A DNA stretch of 64,000 nt from Megalopta genalis (Eukaryota > Arthropoda > Insecta > Hymenoptera > Halictidae). The first letter of the stretch is position 1; every line of letters begins with the position of its first letter. Made by a program: the position numbers and the translations under genes. The stretch lies in assembly GCF_051020955.1 (NCBI RefSeq), contig NW_027477059.1, forward strand, positions 1-64,000, written 5' to 3'. The notes beneath the pieces are model-generated. The model saw only the letters and a program-made list of their open reading frames with translations. It did no database searches and had not been told where the DNA came from. This document shows positions 23,227-36,124 of the stretch, one piece after another.

Positions 23227-24277
23227 CTAATCAATGCGAAGTAGAAGGCTGATCTTCGAATCCATGCGAAGCAAATGGTTTAGCTTCAAATACTTGTGAT
23301 ATACATTATTTCGTTTCAACAGCATGCGAAACAAACGAGTTAGATTCAAATCCATGCGAAACACATAATGTAGCTTCAAATCAATGCGAAGTAGAAGGGT
23401 TACCTTCGAATCCATGCGAAACAAATGGTTTAGCCGCAAATACTTGTGATGTACATGATTCAGCTTCAACTGCATGCGAAACAGACGAGTTAGCTTCAAA
23501 TCCATGCGGAACACATGATTTAGCTTCAAATGAATGCGAAGTGGAAGGCTTATCTTCGAATCCATGCGAAACAAATGGTTTAGCCGCAAATACTTGTGAT
23601 ATACATGATTCAGCTTCAACTGCATGCGAAACAAACGAGTCAGCTTCAAATCCATGCGGAACACATGATTTAGCTTCAAATCAATGCGAAGTGGAAGGCT
23701 TATCTTCGAATCCATGCGAAACGAATAGTTTAGCTTCAAATACTTTTGATATACATGATTCAGATTCAACTGCCTGCGAAATAAACGAGTTAGCTTCAAA
23801 TCCATGCGAAACACATGAATTAGCATCAAGTCAACGCGAAGTTGATGGCTTAGCTTCAAATCCATGCAAAACGAATGATTTAGCTTCACATACTTGATAA
23901 TATAAGTGATATGGCTTTAAATGCAGGCGAAACAAACGAGTTAGCTTCAAACCCATGCGAAACACATGATTTAGCATCTAATCAATGCGAAGTAGAAGGC
24001 TGATCTTCGAATCCATGCGAAGCAAATGGTTTAGCTTCAAATACTTGTGATATACATGATTTAGTTTCAACAGCATGCGAAACAAACGAGTTAGATTCAA
24101 ATCCATGCGAAACACATGATTTAGCTTCAAATCAATGCGAGCTAGGAGGCTTATCTTCGAATCCATGCGAAACAAATGGATTAGCTTCATATACTTGTGA
24201 TATACATGATTTAGCTTCAACAGCATGCGAGACAAACGAGTTAACTTCAAATCCATGCGAAACACATGATTTAGCAT
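23227..24277. repeat. 1,051-bp module, copy 4
   Basis: Third of three head-to-tail copies; also the left part of the first 2,250-bp duplication unit. Confidence 0.92.
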
Positions 24278-25476
24278 CTAATCAATGCGAAGTAGAAGGC
24301 TGATCTTCGAATCCATGCGAAGCAAATGGTTTAGCTTCAAATACTTGTGATATACATTATTTCGTTTCAACAGCATGCGAAACAAACGAGTTAGATTCAA
24401 ATCCATGCGAAACACATGATGTAGCGTCAAATCAATGCGAAGTAGAAGGCTTATCTTCGAATCCATGCGAAACAAATGGTTTAGCTTCAAATACTTGTGA
24501 TATACATGATTTAGCTTCAACAGCATGCGAAACAAACGAGTTAGATTCAAATCCATGCGAAACACATGATTTAGATTAAAATCAATGCGAAGTAGAAGGC
24601 TTATCTTCGGATCCATGCGAAACAAATGGTTTAGCTTCAAATACTTGTGATATACATGATTTAGCTTCAACTGCTAGCGAAAAAACGAGTTAGCTTCAAA
24701 TCCAAGCGAAACACACGATTTAGCCTCAAATCAATGCGAAGTAGAAGGCTTAGCTTCGAATAAATGCGAAGCAAATTGTTTAGCTTCAAATACTTGTGAT
24801 ACACTTGATTTAGCTGCAACTGCTAGCGAAAAAACGAGTTAGCTTCAAATCCAAGCGAAACACATGATTTAGCCTCAAATCAATGCGAAGTAGAAGGCTT
24901 AGCTTCGAATAAATGCGAAGCAAATTGTTTAGCTTCAAATACTTGTGGTACACTTGATTTAGCTTCAACAGCATGCGAAGCAAACGAGTTAGCATCAAAT
25001 CCATGCGAACACATGATTTAGCTACAAATCAATGCGAATTAGAAGGGTTATCTTGGAATCCATGCGAAACAAATGGTTTAGCTTCAAATACTTGTGATAT
25101 ACATGATTTAGCTTCAACAGCATTGGAAACAAACGAGTTAACTTCAAGTCCAAGCGAAAAACATGATTTATCATCAAGTCAACGCGAAGTTGACGGCTTA
25201 GCTTCAAATCCATGCGAAACGAATGATTTAGCTTCACATACTTGAGAATATAAATGATATAGCTTCAAATGCAGGTGAAACAAACGAGTTAGCTTCAAGT
25301 CCAAGCGAAAAACATGATTTATCATCAAGTCAACGCGAAGTTGACGGCTTAGCTTCAAATCCATGCGAAACGAATGATTTAGCTTCACATATTTGAAAAT
25401 ATAAGTGATATGGCTTCAAATGCAGGCGAAACAAACGAGTTAGCTTCAAACCCATGCGATGCACATGATTTAGCAT
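23227..25476. repeat. 2,250-bp tandem duplication, left copy
   Basis: This block (a 1,051-bp module plus about 1,199 bp with two 29-bp A-run units and two hairpin cassettes) is repeated directly at 25477-27726. Differences are few, for example TAGCGTCAAATC near 24422 versus TAGCTTCAAATC in the right copy. Confidence 0.9.
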
Positions 25477-26527
25477 CTAATCAATGCGAAGTAGAAAGCT
25501 GATCTTCGAATCCATGCGAAGCAAATGGTTTAGCTTCAAATACTTGTGATATACATTATTTCGATTCAACAGCATGCGAAACAAACGAGTTAGATTCAAA
25601 TCCATGCGAAACACATGATGTAGCTTCAAATCAATGCGAAGTAGAAGGGTTACCTTCGAATCCATGCGAAACAAATGGTTTAGCCGCAAATACTTGTGAT
25701 GTACATGATTCAGCTTCAACTGCATGCGAAACAGACGAGTTAGCTTCAAATCCATGCGGAACACATGATTTAGCTTCAAATGAATGCGAAGTGGAAGGCT
25801 TATCTTCGAATCCATGCGAAACAAATGGTTTAGCCGCAAATACTTGTGATATACATGATTCAGCTTCAACTGCATGCGAAACAAACGAGTCAGCTTCAAA
25901 TCCATGCGGAACACATGATTTAGCTTCAAATCAATGCGAAGTGGAAGGCTTATCTTCGAATCCATGCGAAACGAATAGTTTAGCTTCAAATACTTTTGAT
26001 ATACATGATTCAGATTCAACTGCCTGCGAAATAAACGAGTTAGCTTCAAATCCATGCGAAACACATGAATTAGCATCAAGTCAACGCGAAGTTGATGGCT
26101 TAGCTTCAAATCCATGCAAAACGAATGATTTAGCTTCACATACTTGATAATATAAGTGATATGGCTTTAAATGCAGGCGAAACAAACGAGTTAGCTTCAA
26201 ACCCATGCGAAACACATGATTTAGCATCTAATCAATGCGAAGTAGAAGGCTGATCTTCGAATCCATGCGAAGCAAATGGTTTAGCTTCAAATACTTGTGA
26301 TATACATGATTTAGTTTCAACAGCATGCGAAACAAACGAGTTAGATTCAAATCCATGCGAAACACATGATTTAGCTTCAAATCAATGCGAGCTAGGAGGC
26401 TTATCTTCGAATCCATGCGAAACAAATGGATTAGCTTCATATACTTGTGATATACATGATTTAGCTTCAACAGCATGCGAGACAAACGAGTTAACTTCAA
26501 ATCCATGCGAAACACATGATTTAGCAT
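25477..26527. repeat. 1,051-bp module, copy 5
   Basis: A further copy lying 2,250 bp from copy 4. It has GAAGTAGAAAGCTGATC at its start and TTTCGATTC instead of TTTCGTTTC near 25560. Confidence 0.9.
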
Positions 26528-27726
26528 CTAATCAATGCGAAGTAGAAGGCTGATCTTCGAATCCATGCGAAGCAAATGGTTTAGCTTCAAATACTTGTGA
26601 TATACATTATTTCGTTTCAACAGCATGCGAAACAAACGAGTTAGATTCAAATCCATGCGAAACACATGATGTAGCTTCAAATCAATGCGAAGTAGAAGGC
26701 TTATCTTCGAATCCATGCGAAACAAATGGTTTAGCTTCAAATACTTGTGATATACATGATTTAGCTTCAACAGCATGCGAAACAAACGAGTTAGATTCAA
26801 ATCCATGCGAAACACATGATTTAGATTAAAATCAATGCGAAGTAGAAGGCTTATCTTCGGATCCATGCGAAACAAATGGTTTAGCTTCAAATACTTGTGA
26901 TATACATGATTTAGCTTCAACTGCTAGCGAAAAAACGAGTTAGCTTCAAATCCAAGCGAAACACACGATTTAGCCTCAAATCAATGCGAAGTAGAAGGCT
27001 TAGCTTCGAATAAATGCGAAGCAAATTGTTTAGCTTCAAATACTTGTGATACACTTGATTTAGCTGCAACTGCTAGCGAAAAAACGAGTTAGCTTCAAAT
27101 CCAAGCGAAACACATGATTTAGCCTCAAATCAATGCGAAGTAGAAGGCTTAGCTTCGAATAAATGCGAAGCAAATTGTTTAGCTTCAAATACTTGTGGTA
27201 CACTTGATTTAGCTTCAACAGCATGCGAAGCAAACGAGTTAGCATCAAATCCATGCGAACACATGATTTAGCTACAAATCAATGCGAATTAGAAGGGTTA
27301 TCTTGGAATCCATGCGAAACAAATGGTTTAGCTTCAAATACTTGTGATATACATGATTTAGCTTCAACAGCATTGGAAACAAACGAGTTAACTTCAAGTC
27401 CAAGCGAAAAACATGATTTATCATCAAGTCAACGCGAAGTTGACGGCTTAGCTTCAAATCCATGCGAAACGAATGATTTAGCTTCACATACTTGAGAATA
27501 TAAATGATATAGCTTCAAATGCAGGTGAAACAAACGAGTTAGCTTCAAGTCCAAGCGAAAAACATGATTTATCATCAAGTCAACGCGAAGTTGACGGCTT
27601 AGCTTCAAATCCATGCGAAACGAATGATTTAGCTTCACATATTTGAAAATATAAGTGATATGGCTTCAAATGCAGGCGAAACAAACGAGTTAGCTTCAAA
27701 CCCATGCGATGCACATGATTTAGCAT
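25477..27726. repeat. 2,250-bp tandem duplication, right copy
   Basis: Second copy of the 23227 block. A third partial copy begins at 27727 and leaves the pattern near 28020, where the A unit continues into TTAGATTAAAATC instead of TTAGCTTCAAATG. Confidence 0.9.
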
Positions 27727-28323
27727 CTAATCAATGCGAAGTAGAAAGCTGATCTTCGAATCCATGCGAAGCAAATGGTTTAGCTTCAAATACTTGTGAT
27801 ATACATTATTTCGTTTCAACACCATGCGAAACAAACGAGTTAGATTCAAATCCATGCGAAACACATGATGTAGCTTCAAATCAATGCGAAGTAGAAGGGT
27901 TACCTTCGAATCCATGCGAAACAAATGGTTTAGCCGCAAATACTTGTGATGTACATGATTCAGCTTCAACTGCATGCGAAACAGACGAGTTAGCTTCAAA
28001 TCCATGCGGAACACATGATTTAGATTAAAATCAATGCGAAGTAGAAGGCTTATCATCGAATAAATGCGAAACAAATGATATAGCTTCAAATACTTGTGAT
28101 ATACATGATTTAGCTTCAACAGCATGTGAAACAAACGAGTTAGCTTCAAGTCCAAGCGAAAAACATGATTTATCATCAAGTCAACGCGAAGTTGACGGCT
28201 TAGCTTCAAATCCATGCGCAACGAATGATTTAGCTTCACATACTTGAGAATATAAGTGATATAGCTTCAAATGCAGGTGAAACAAACGAGTTAGCTTCAA
28301 ACCCATGCGAAACACATGATTTA

Positions 28324-29072
28324 GCATCTAATCAATGCGAAGTAGAAGGCTGATCTTCGAATCCATGCGAAGCAAATTGTTTAGCTTCAAATACTTGTGA
28401 TACACTTGATTTAGCTTCAACAGCATGCGAAGCAAACGAGTTATCATCAAATCCAAGCGAAACACATGATTTATCTTCATATCAATGCTAAGTAGAAAGC
28501 TTAGCTTCAAATCCATGGGAATCAAATGGTTTAGCTTCAAATACTTGTGATATACATGATTTAGCTTCAACTGCTAGCGAAAAAACGAGTTAGCTTCAAA
28601 CCCATGCGAAACACATGATTTAGCATCTAATCAATGCGAAGTAGAAGGCTGATCTTCGAATCCATGCGAAGCAAATTGTTTAGCTCCAAATACTTGTGAT
28701 ACACTTGATTTAGCTTCAACAGCATGCGAAATAAACGAGTTAGCTTCAAATCCATGCGAAACACATGATTTAGCTTCAAATCAATGCGAATTAGAAGGGT
28801 TATCTTCGATTCCATGCGATACAAATGGTTTAGCTTCAAATAATTGTGATATACATGATTTAGCTTCAACAGCATGCGAAACAAACGAGTTAGTTTCAAA
28901 TCCATGCGAAACAAATGATTTAGCATCAAATCAATGCGAAGTAGAAGGCTGACCTTCGAATCCATGCGAAGCAAATGGTTTAGGTTCAAATACTTGTGAT
29001 ATACATGATTTAGTTCCTACAGCATGCGAAACAAACGAGTTAGAATCAAATCCATGCGAAACACATGATTTA
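28324..29072. repeat. 749-bp module M749, copy 1
   Basis: It is 299 plus 450 bp. It starts GCATCTAATCAATG and contains CAAATCCATGGGAATC, the 29-bp unit CTGCTAGCGAAAAAACGAG, CGATTCCATGCGATAC, CAAATAATTGTG and GATTTAGTTCCTACAGC. The same block opens each large module up to 42.3 kb. Confidence 0.9.
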
Positions 29073-30899
29073 GCATCTAATCAATGCGAAGTAGAAGGCT
29101 GATCTTCGAATCCATGCGAAGCAAATGGTTTAGCTTCAAATACTTGTGATATACATGATTTAGTTTCAACAGCATGCGAAACAAACGAGTTAGATTCAAA
29201 TCCATGCGAAACACATGATTTAGCTTCAAATCAATGCGAGCTAGGAGGCTTATCTCCGAATCCATGCGAAACAAATGGATTAGCTTCATATACTTGTGAT
29301 ATACATGATTTAGCTTCAACAGCATGCGAGACAAACGAGTTAACTTTAAATCCATGCGAAACACATGATTTAGCATCTAATCAATGCGAAGTAGAAGGCT
29401 GATCTTCGAATCCATGCGAAGCAAATGGTTTAGCTTCAAATACTTGTGATATACATTATTTCGTTTCAACAGCATGCGAAACAAACGAGTTAGATTCAAA
29501 TCCATGCGAAACACATGATGTAGCTTCAAATCAATGCGAAGTAGAAAGCTTATCTTCGAATCCATGCGAAACAAATGGTTTAGCTTCAAATACTTGTGAT
29601 ATACATGATTTAGCTTCAACTGCATGCGAAACAAACGAGTTAGCTTCAAATCCATGCGAAACAAATGACTTAGCAGCAAATCAATGCGAAGTAGAAGGCT
29701 GACCTTCGGATCCATGCGAAGCAAATGGTTTAGCTTCAAATACTTGTGATATACATGATTTAGCTTCAACAGCATGCGAAGCAAACAAGTTATCTTCAAA
29801 TCCAAGCGAAACACATGATTTATCTTCAAATCAATGCTAATTAGAAAGCTTAGCTTCAAATCCATGGGAATCAAATGGTTTAGCTTCAAATACTTGTGAT
29901 ATACATGATTTAGCTTCAACTGCTAGCGAAAAAACGAGTTAGCTTCAAATCCAAGCGAAACACATGATTTAGCCTCAAATCAATGCGAAGTAGAAGGCTT
30001 AGCTTCGAATAAATGCGAAGCAAATTGTTTAGCTTCAAAGACTTGTGATACACTTGATTTAGCTGCAACTGCTAGCGAAAAAACGAGTTAGCTTCAAATC
30101 CAAGCGAAACACATGATTTAGCCTCAAATCAATGCGAAGTAGAAGGCTTAGCTTCGAATAAATGCGAAGCAAATTGTTTGGCTTCAAATACTTGTGGTAC
30201 ACTTGATTTAGCTTCAACAGCATGCGAAGCAAACGAGTTAGCATCAAATCCATGCGAACACATGATTTAGCTACAAATCAATGCGAATTAGAAGGGTTAT
30301 CTTGGAATCCATGCGAAACAAATGGTTTAGCTTCAAATACTTGTGATATACATGATTTAGCTTCAACAGCATTGGAAACAAACGAGTTAACTTCAAGTCC
30401 AAGCGAAAAACATGATTTATCATCAAGTCAACGCGAAGTTGACGGCTTAGCTTCAAATCCATGCGAAACGAATGATTTAGCTTCACATACTTGAGAATAT
30501 AAATGATATAGCTTCAAATGCAGGTGAAACAAACGAGTTAGCTTCAAGTCCAAGCGAAAAACATGATTTATCATCAAGTCAACGCGAAGTTGACGGCTTA
30601 GCTTCAAATCCATGCGAAACGAATGATTTAGCTTCACATATTTGAAAATATAAGTGATATGGCTTCAAATGCAGGCGAAACAAACGAGTTAGCTTCAAAC
30701 CCATGCGATGCACATGATTTAGCATCTAATCAATGCGAAGTAGAAGGCTGATCTTCGAATCCATGCGAAGCAAATGGTTTAGCTTCAAATACTTGTGATA
30801 TACATTATTTCGTTTCAACAGCATGCGAAACAAACGAGTTAGATTCAAATCCATGCGAAACACATGATGTAGCTTCAAATCAATGCGAAGTAGAAGGGT

Positions 30900-30940
30900 T
30901 ACCTTCGAATCCATGCGAAACGAATGATTTAGCTTCACAT
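30900..30940. other. Chimeric C unit
   Basis: TTACCTTCGAATCC, the C type that normally leads into AAATGGTTTAGCCGC, is here joined to GAAACGAATGATTTAGC and the CACATACTTGAG unit of the cassette. This gives a shortened module (compare 31351 onward) and places a recombination junction within one 30-bp unit. Confidence 0.7.
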
Positions 30941-32075
30941 ACTTGAGAATATAAATGATATAGCTTCAAATGCAGGTGAAACAAACGAGTTAGCTTCAAG
31001 TCCAAGCGAAAAACATGATTTATCATCAAGTCAACGCGAAGTTGACGGCTTAGCTTCAAATCCATGCGAAACGAATGATTTAGCTTCACATATTTGAAAA
31101 TATAAGTGATATGGCTTCAAATGCAGGCGAAACAAACGAGTTAGCTTCAAACCCATGCGATGCACATGATTTAGCATCTAATCAATGCGAAGTAGAAAGC
31201 TGATCTTCGAATCCATGCGAAGCAAATGGTTTAGCTTCAAATACTTGTGATATACATTATTTCGTTTCAACAGCATGCGAAACAAACGAGTTAGATTCAA
31301 ATCCATGCGAAACACATGATGTAGCTTCAAATCAATGCGAAGTAGAAGGGTTACCTTCGAATCCATGCGAAACAAATGGTTTAGCCGCAAATACTTGTGA
31401 TGTACATGATTCAGCTTCAACTGCATGCGAAACAGACGAGTTAGCTTCAAATCCATGCGGAACACATGATTTAGATTAAAATCAATGCGAAGTAGAAGGC
31501 TTATCATCGAATAAATGCGAAACAAATGATATAGCTTCAAATACTTGTGATATACATGATTTAGCTTCAACAGCATGTGAAACAAACGAGTTAGCTTCAA
31601 ACCCATGCGAAACACATGATTTAGCATCTAATCAATGAGATGAAGAATGCTGATCTTCGCAATCCATGCGAAGCAAATGGTTTAGCTTCAAATACTTGTG
31701 ATACACTTGATTTAGCTTCAACTGCATGCGAGACAAACGAGTTAACTTCAAATCCATGCGAAACAAATGATTTAGCTTCAAATCAATGCGATGTGGAAGG
31801 CTAATCTTCGAATCCATGCGAAACAAATGGTTTAGCTTCAAATACTTGTGATATACATGATTTAGCTTCAACAGCATGCGAAACAAACGAGTTAGCTTCA
31901 AGTCCAAGCGAAAAACATGATTTATCATCAAGTCAACGCGAAGTTGACGGCTTAGCTTCAAATCCATGCGCAACGAATGATTTAGCTTCACATACTTGAG
32001 AATATAAGTGATATAGCTTCAAATGCAGGTGAAACAAACGAGTTAGCTTCAAACCCATGCGAAACACATGATTTA

Positions 32076-32824
32076 GCATCTAATCAATGCGAAGTAGAAG
32101 GCTGATCTTCGAATCCATGCGAAGCAAATTTTTAGCTTCAAATACTTGTGATACACTTGATTTAGCTTCAACAGCATGCGAAGCAAACGAGTTATCATCA
32201 AATCCAAGCGAAACACATGATTTATCTTCATATCAATGCTAAGTAGAAAGCTTAGCTTCAAATCCATGGGAATCAAATGGTTTAGCTTCAAATACTTGTG
32301 ATATACATGATTTAGCTTCAACTGCTAGCGAAAAAAACGAGTTAGCTTCAAACCCATGCGAAACACATGATTTAGCATCTAATCAATGCGAAGTAGAAGG
32401 CTGATCTTCGAATCCATGCGAAGCAAATTGTTTAGCTCCAAATACTTGTGATACACTTGATTTAGCTTCAACAGCATGCGAAATAAACGAGTTAGCTTCA
32501 AATCCATGCGAAACACATGATTTAGCTTCAAATCAATGCGAATTAGAAGGGTTATCTTCGATTCCATGCGATACAAATGGTTTAGCTTCAAATAATTGTG
32601 ATATACATGATTTAGCTTCAACAGCATGCGAAACAAACGAGTTAGTTTCAAATCCATGCGAAACAAATGATTTAGCATCAAATCAATGCGAAGTAGAAGG
32701 CTGACCTTCGAATCCATGCGAAGCAAATGGTTTAGGTTCAAATACTTGTGATATACATGATTTAGTTCCTACAGCATGCGAAACAAACGAGTTAGAATCA
32801 AATCCATGCGAAACACATGATTTA
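32076..32824. repeat. M749, copy 2
   Basis: It lies 3,752 bp from copy 1. Its length is unchanged, although one base is missing at GCAAATTTTTAGC near 32130 and one base is gained in the A run (GCGAAAAAAACGAG near 32330), so the register is lost and restored within 200 bp. Confidence 0.9.
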
Positions 32825-35375
32825 GCATCTAATCAATGCGAAGTAGAAGGCTGATCTTCGAATCCATGCGAAGCAAATGGTTTAGCTTCAAATACTTGTG
32901 ATATACATGATTTAGTTTCAACAGCATGCGAAACAAACGAGTTAGATTCAAATCCATGCGAAACACATGATTTAGCTTCAAATCAATGCGAGCTAGGAGG
33001 CTTATCTCCGAATCCATGCGAAACAAATGGATTAGCTTCATATACTTGTGATATACATGATTTAGCTTCAACAGCATGCGAGACAAACGAGTTAACTTTA
33101 AATCCATGCGAAACACATGATTTAGCATCTAATCAATGCGAAGTAGAAGGCTGATCTTCGAATCCATGCGAAGCAAATGGTTTAGCTTCAAATACTTGTG
33201 ATATACATTATTTCGTTTCAACAGCATGCGAAACAAACGAGTTAGATTCAAATCCATGCGAAACACATGATGTAGCTTCAAATCAATGCGAAGTAGAAAG
33301 CTTTTCTTCGAATCCATGCGAAACAAATGGTTTAGCTTCAAATACTTGTGATATACATGATTTAGCTTCAACTGCATGCGAAACAAACGAGTTAGCTTCA
33401 AATCCATGCGAAACAAATGACTTAGCAGCAAATCAATGCGAAGTAGAAGGCTGACTTTCGGATCCATGCGAATCAAATGGTTTAGCTTCAAATACTTGTG
33501 ATATACATGATTTAGCTTCAACAGCATGCGAAGCAAACAAGTTATCTTCAAATCCAAGCGAAACACATGATTTATCTTCAAATCAATACTAATTAGAAAG
33601 CTTAGCTTCAAATCCATGGGAATCAAATGGTTTAGCTTCAAATACTTGTGATATACATGATTTAGCTTCAACTGCTAGCGAAAAAACGAGTTAGCTTCAA
33701 ATCCAAGCGAAACACATGATTTAGCCTCAAATCAATGCGAAGTAGAAGGCTTAGCTTCGAATAAATGCGAAGCAAATTGTTTAGCTTCAAATACTTGTGG
33801 TACACTTGATTTAGCTTCAACAGCATGCGAAGCAAACGAGTTAGCATCAAATCCATGCGAACACATGATTTAGCTACAAATCAATGCGAATTAGAAGGGT
33901 TATCTTGGAATCCATGCGAAACAAATGGTTTAGCTTCAAATACTTGTGATATACATGATTTAGCTTCAACAGCATTGGAAACAAACGAGTTAACTTCAAG
34001 TCCAAGCGAAAAACATGATTTATCATCAAGTCAACGCGAAGTTGACGGCTTAGCTTCAAATCCATGCGAAACGAATGATTTAGCTTCACATACTTGAGAA
34101 TATAAATGATATAGCTTCAAATGCAGGTGAAACAAACGAGTTAGCTTCAAGTCCAAGCGAAAAACATGATTTATCATCAAGTCAACGCGAAGTTGACGGC
34201 TTAGCTTCAAATCCATGCGAAACGAATGATTTAGCTTCACATATTTGAAAATATAAGTGATACGGCTTCAAATGCAGGCGAAACAAACGAGTTAGCTTCA
34301 AACCCATGCGATGCACATGATTTAGCATCTAATCAATGCGAAGTAGAAGGCTGATCTTCGAATCCATGCGAAGCAAATGGTTTAGCTTCAAATACTTGTG
34401 ATATACATTATTTCGTTTCAACAGCATGCGAAACAAACGAGTTAGATTCAAATCCATGCGAAACACATGATGTAGCTTCAAATCAATGCGAAGTAGAAGG
34501 GTTACCTTCGAATCCATGCGAAACAAATGATTTAGCCGCAAATACTTGTGATGTACATGATTCAGCTTCAACTGCATGCGAAACAGACGAGTTAGCTTCA
34601 AATCCATGCGGAACACATGATTTAGATTAAAATCAATGCGAAGTAGAAGGCTTATCTTCGAATAAATGCGAAACAAATGATATAGCTTCAAATACTTGTG
34701 ATATACATGATTTAGCTTCAACAGCATGTGAAACAAACGAGTTAGCTTCAAACCCATGCGATGCACATGATTTAGCATCTAATCAATGCGAAGTAGAAAG
34801 CTGATCTTCGAATCCATGCGAAGCAAATGGTTTAGCTTCAAATACTTGTGATATACATTATTTCGTTTCAACACCATGCGAAACAAACGAGTTAGATTCA
34901 AATCCATGCGAAACACATGATGTAGCTTCAAATCAATGCGAAGTAGAAGGGTTACCTTCGAATCCATGCGAAACAAATGGTTTAGCCGCAAATACTTGTG
35001 ATGTACATGATTCAGCTTCAACTGCATGCGAAACAGACGAGTTAGCTTCAAATCCATGCGGAACACATGATTTAGATTAAAATCAATGCGAAGTAGAAGG
35101 CTTATCATCGAATAAATGCGAAACAAATGATATAGCTTCAAATACTTGTGATATACATGATTTAGCTTCAACAGCATGTGAAACAAACGAGTTAGCTTCA
35201 AGTCCAAGCGAAAAACATGATTTATCATCAAGTCAACGCGAAGTTGACGGCTTAGCTTCAAATCCATGCGCAACGAATGATTTAGCTTCACATACTTGAG
35301 AATATAAGTGATATAGCTTCAAATGCAGGTGAAACAAACGAGTTAGCTTCAAACCCATGCGAAACACATGATTTA
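32076..35375. repeat. 3,300-bp mosaic module, second
   Basis: Same opening order as the module at 28324, but one A-run sub-block is missing after 33,680 and the last third holds two successive copies of the block containing CATTATTTCG, GCCGCAAATAC and TTAGATTAAAATC. Confidence 0.8.
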
Positions 35376-36124
35376 GCATCTAATCAATGCGAAGTAGAAG
35401 GCTGATCTTCGAATCCATGCGAAGCAAATTGTTTAGCTCCAAATACTTGTGATACACTTGATTTAGCTTCAACAGCATGCGAAGCAAACGAGTTATCATC
35501 AAATCCAAGCGAAACACATGATTTATCTTCATATCAATGCTAAGTAGAAAGCTTAGCTTCAAATCCATGGGAATCAAATGGTTTAGCTTCAAATACTTGT
35601 GATATACATGATTTAGCTTCAACTGCTAGCGAAAAAACGAGTTAGCTTCAAACCCATGCGAAACACATGATTTAGCATCTAATCAATGCGAAGTAGAAGG
35701 CTGATCTTCGAATCCATGCGAAGCAAATTGTTTAGCTCCAAATACTTGTGATACACTTGATTTAGCTTCAACAGCATGCGAAATAAACGAGTTAGCTTCA
35801 AATCCATGCGAAACACATGATTTAGCTTCAAATCAATGCGAATTAGAAGGGTTATCTTCGATTCCATGCGATACAAATGGTTTAGCTTCAAATAATTGTG
35901 ATATACATGATTTAGCTTCAACAGCATGCGAAACAAACGAGTTAGTTTCAAATCCATGCGAAACAAATGATTTAGCATCAAATCAATGCGAAGTAGAAGG
36001 CTGACCTTCGAATCCATGCGAAGCAAATGGTTTAGGTTCAAATACTTGTGATATACATGATTTAGTTCCTACAGCATGCGAAACAAGCGAGTTAGAATCA
36101 AATCCATGCGAAACACATGATTTA
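35376..36124. repeat. M749, copy 3
   Basis: Carries the private variant GAAACAAGCGAG near 36080, shared only with the copy at 38824. It is the first block of the 3,448-bp duplication unit. Confidence 0.9.

Larger units (their letters stand above)
28324..32075. repeat. 3,752-bp mosaic module, first
   Basis: M749, then a block with CGAGCTAGGAGGC and CATATACTTGTG, a block with CATTATTTCG and CTTCGGATCC, two 29-bp A-run units, hairpin cassettes, and a closing block with TCTTCGCAATCCATGCG near 31659. The next module starts at 32076 with the same order up to about 33,680 and then differs by loss and gain of sub-blocks. Confidence 0.8.
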
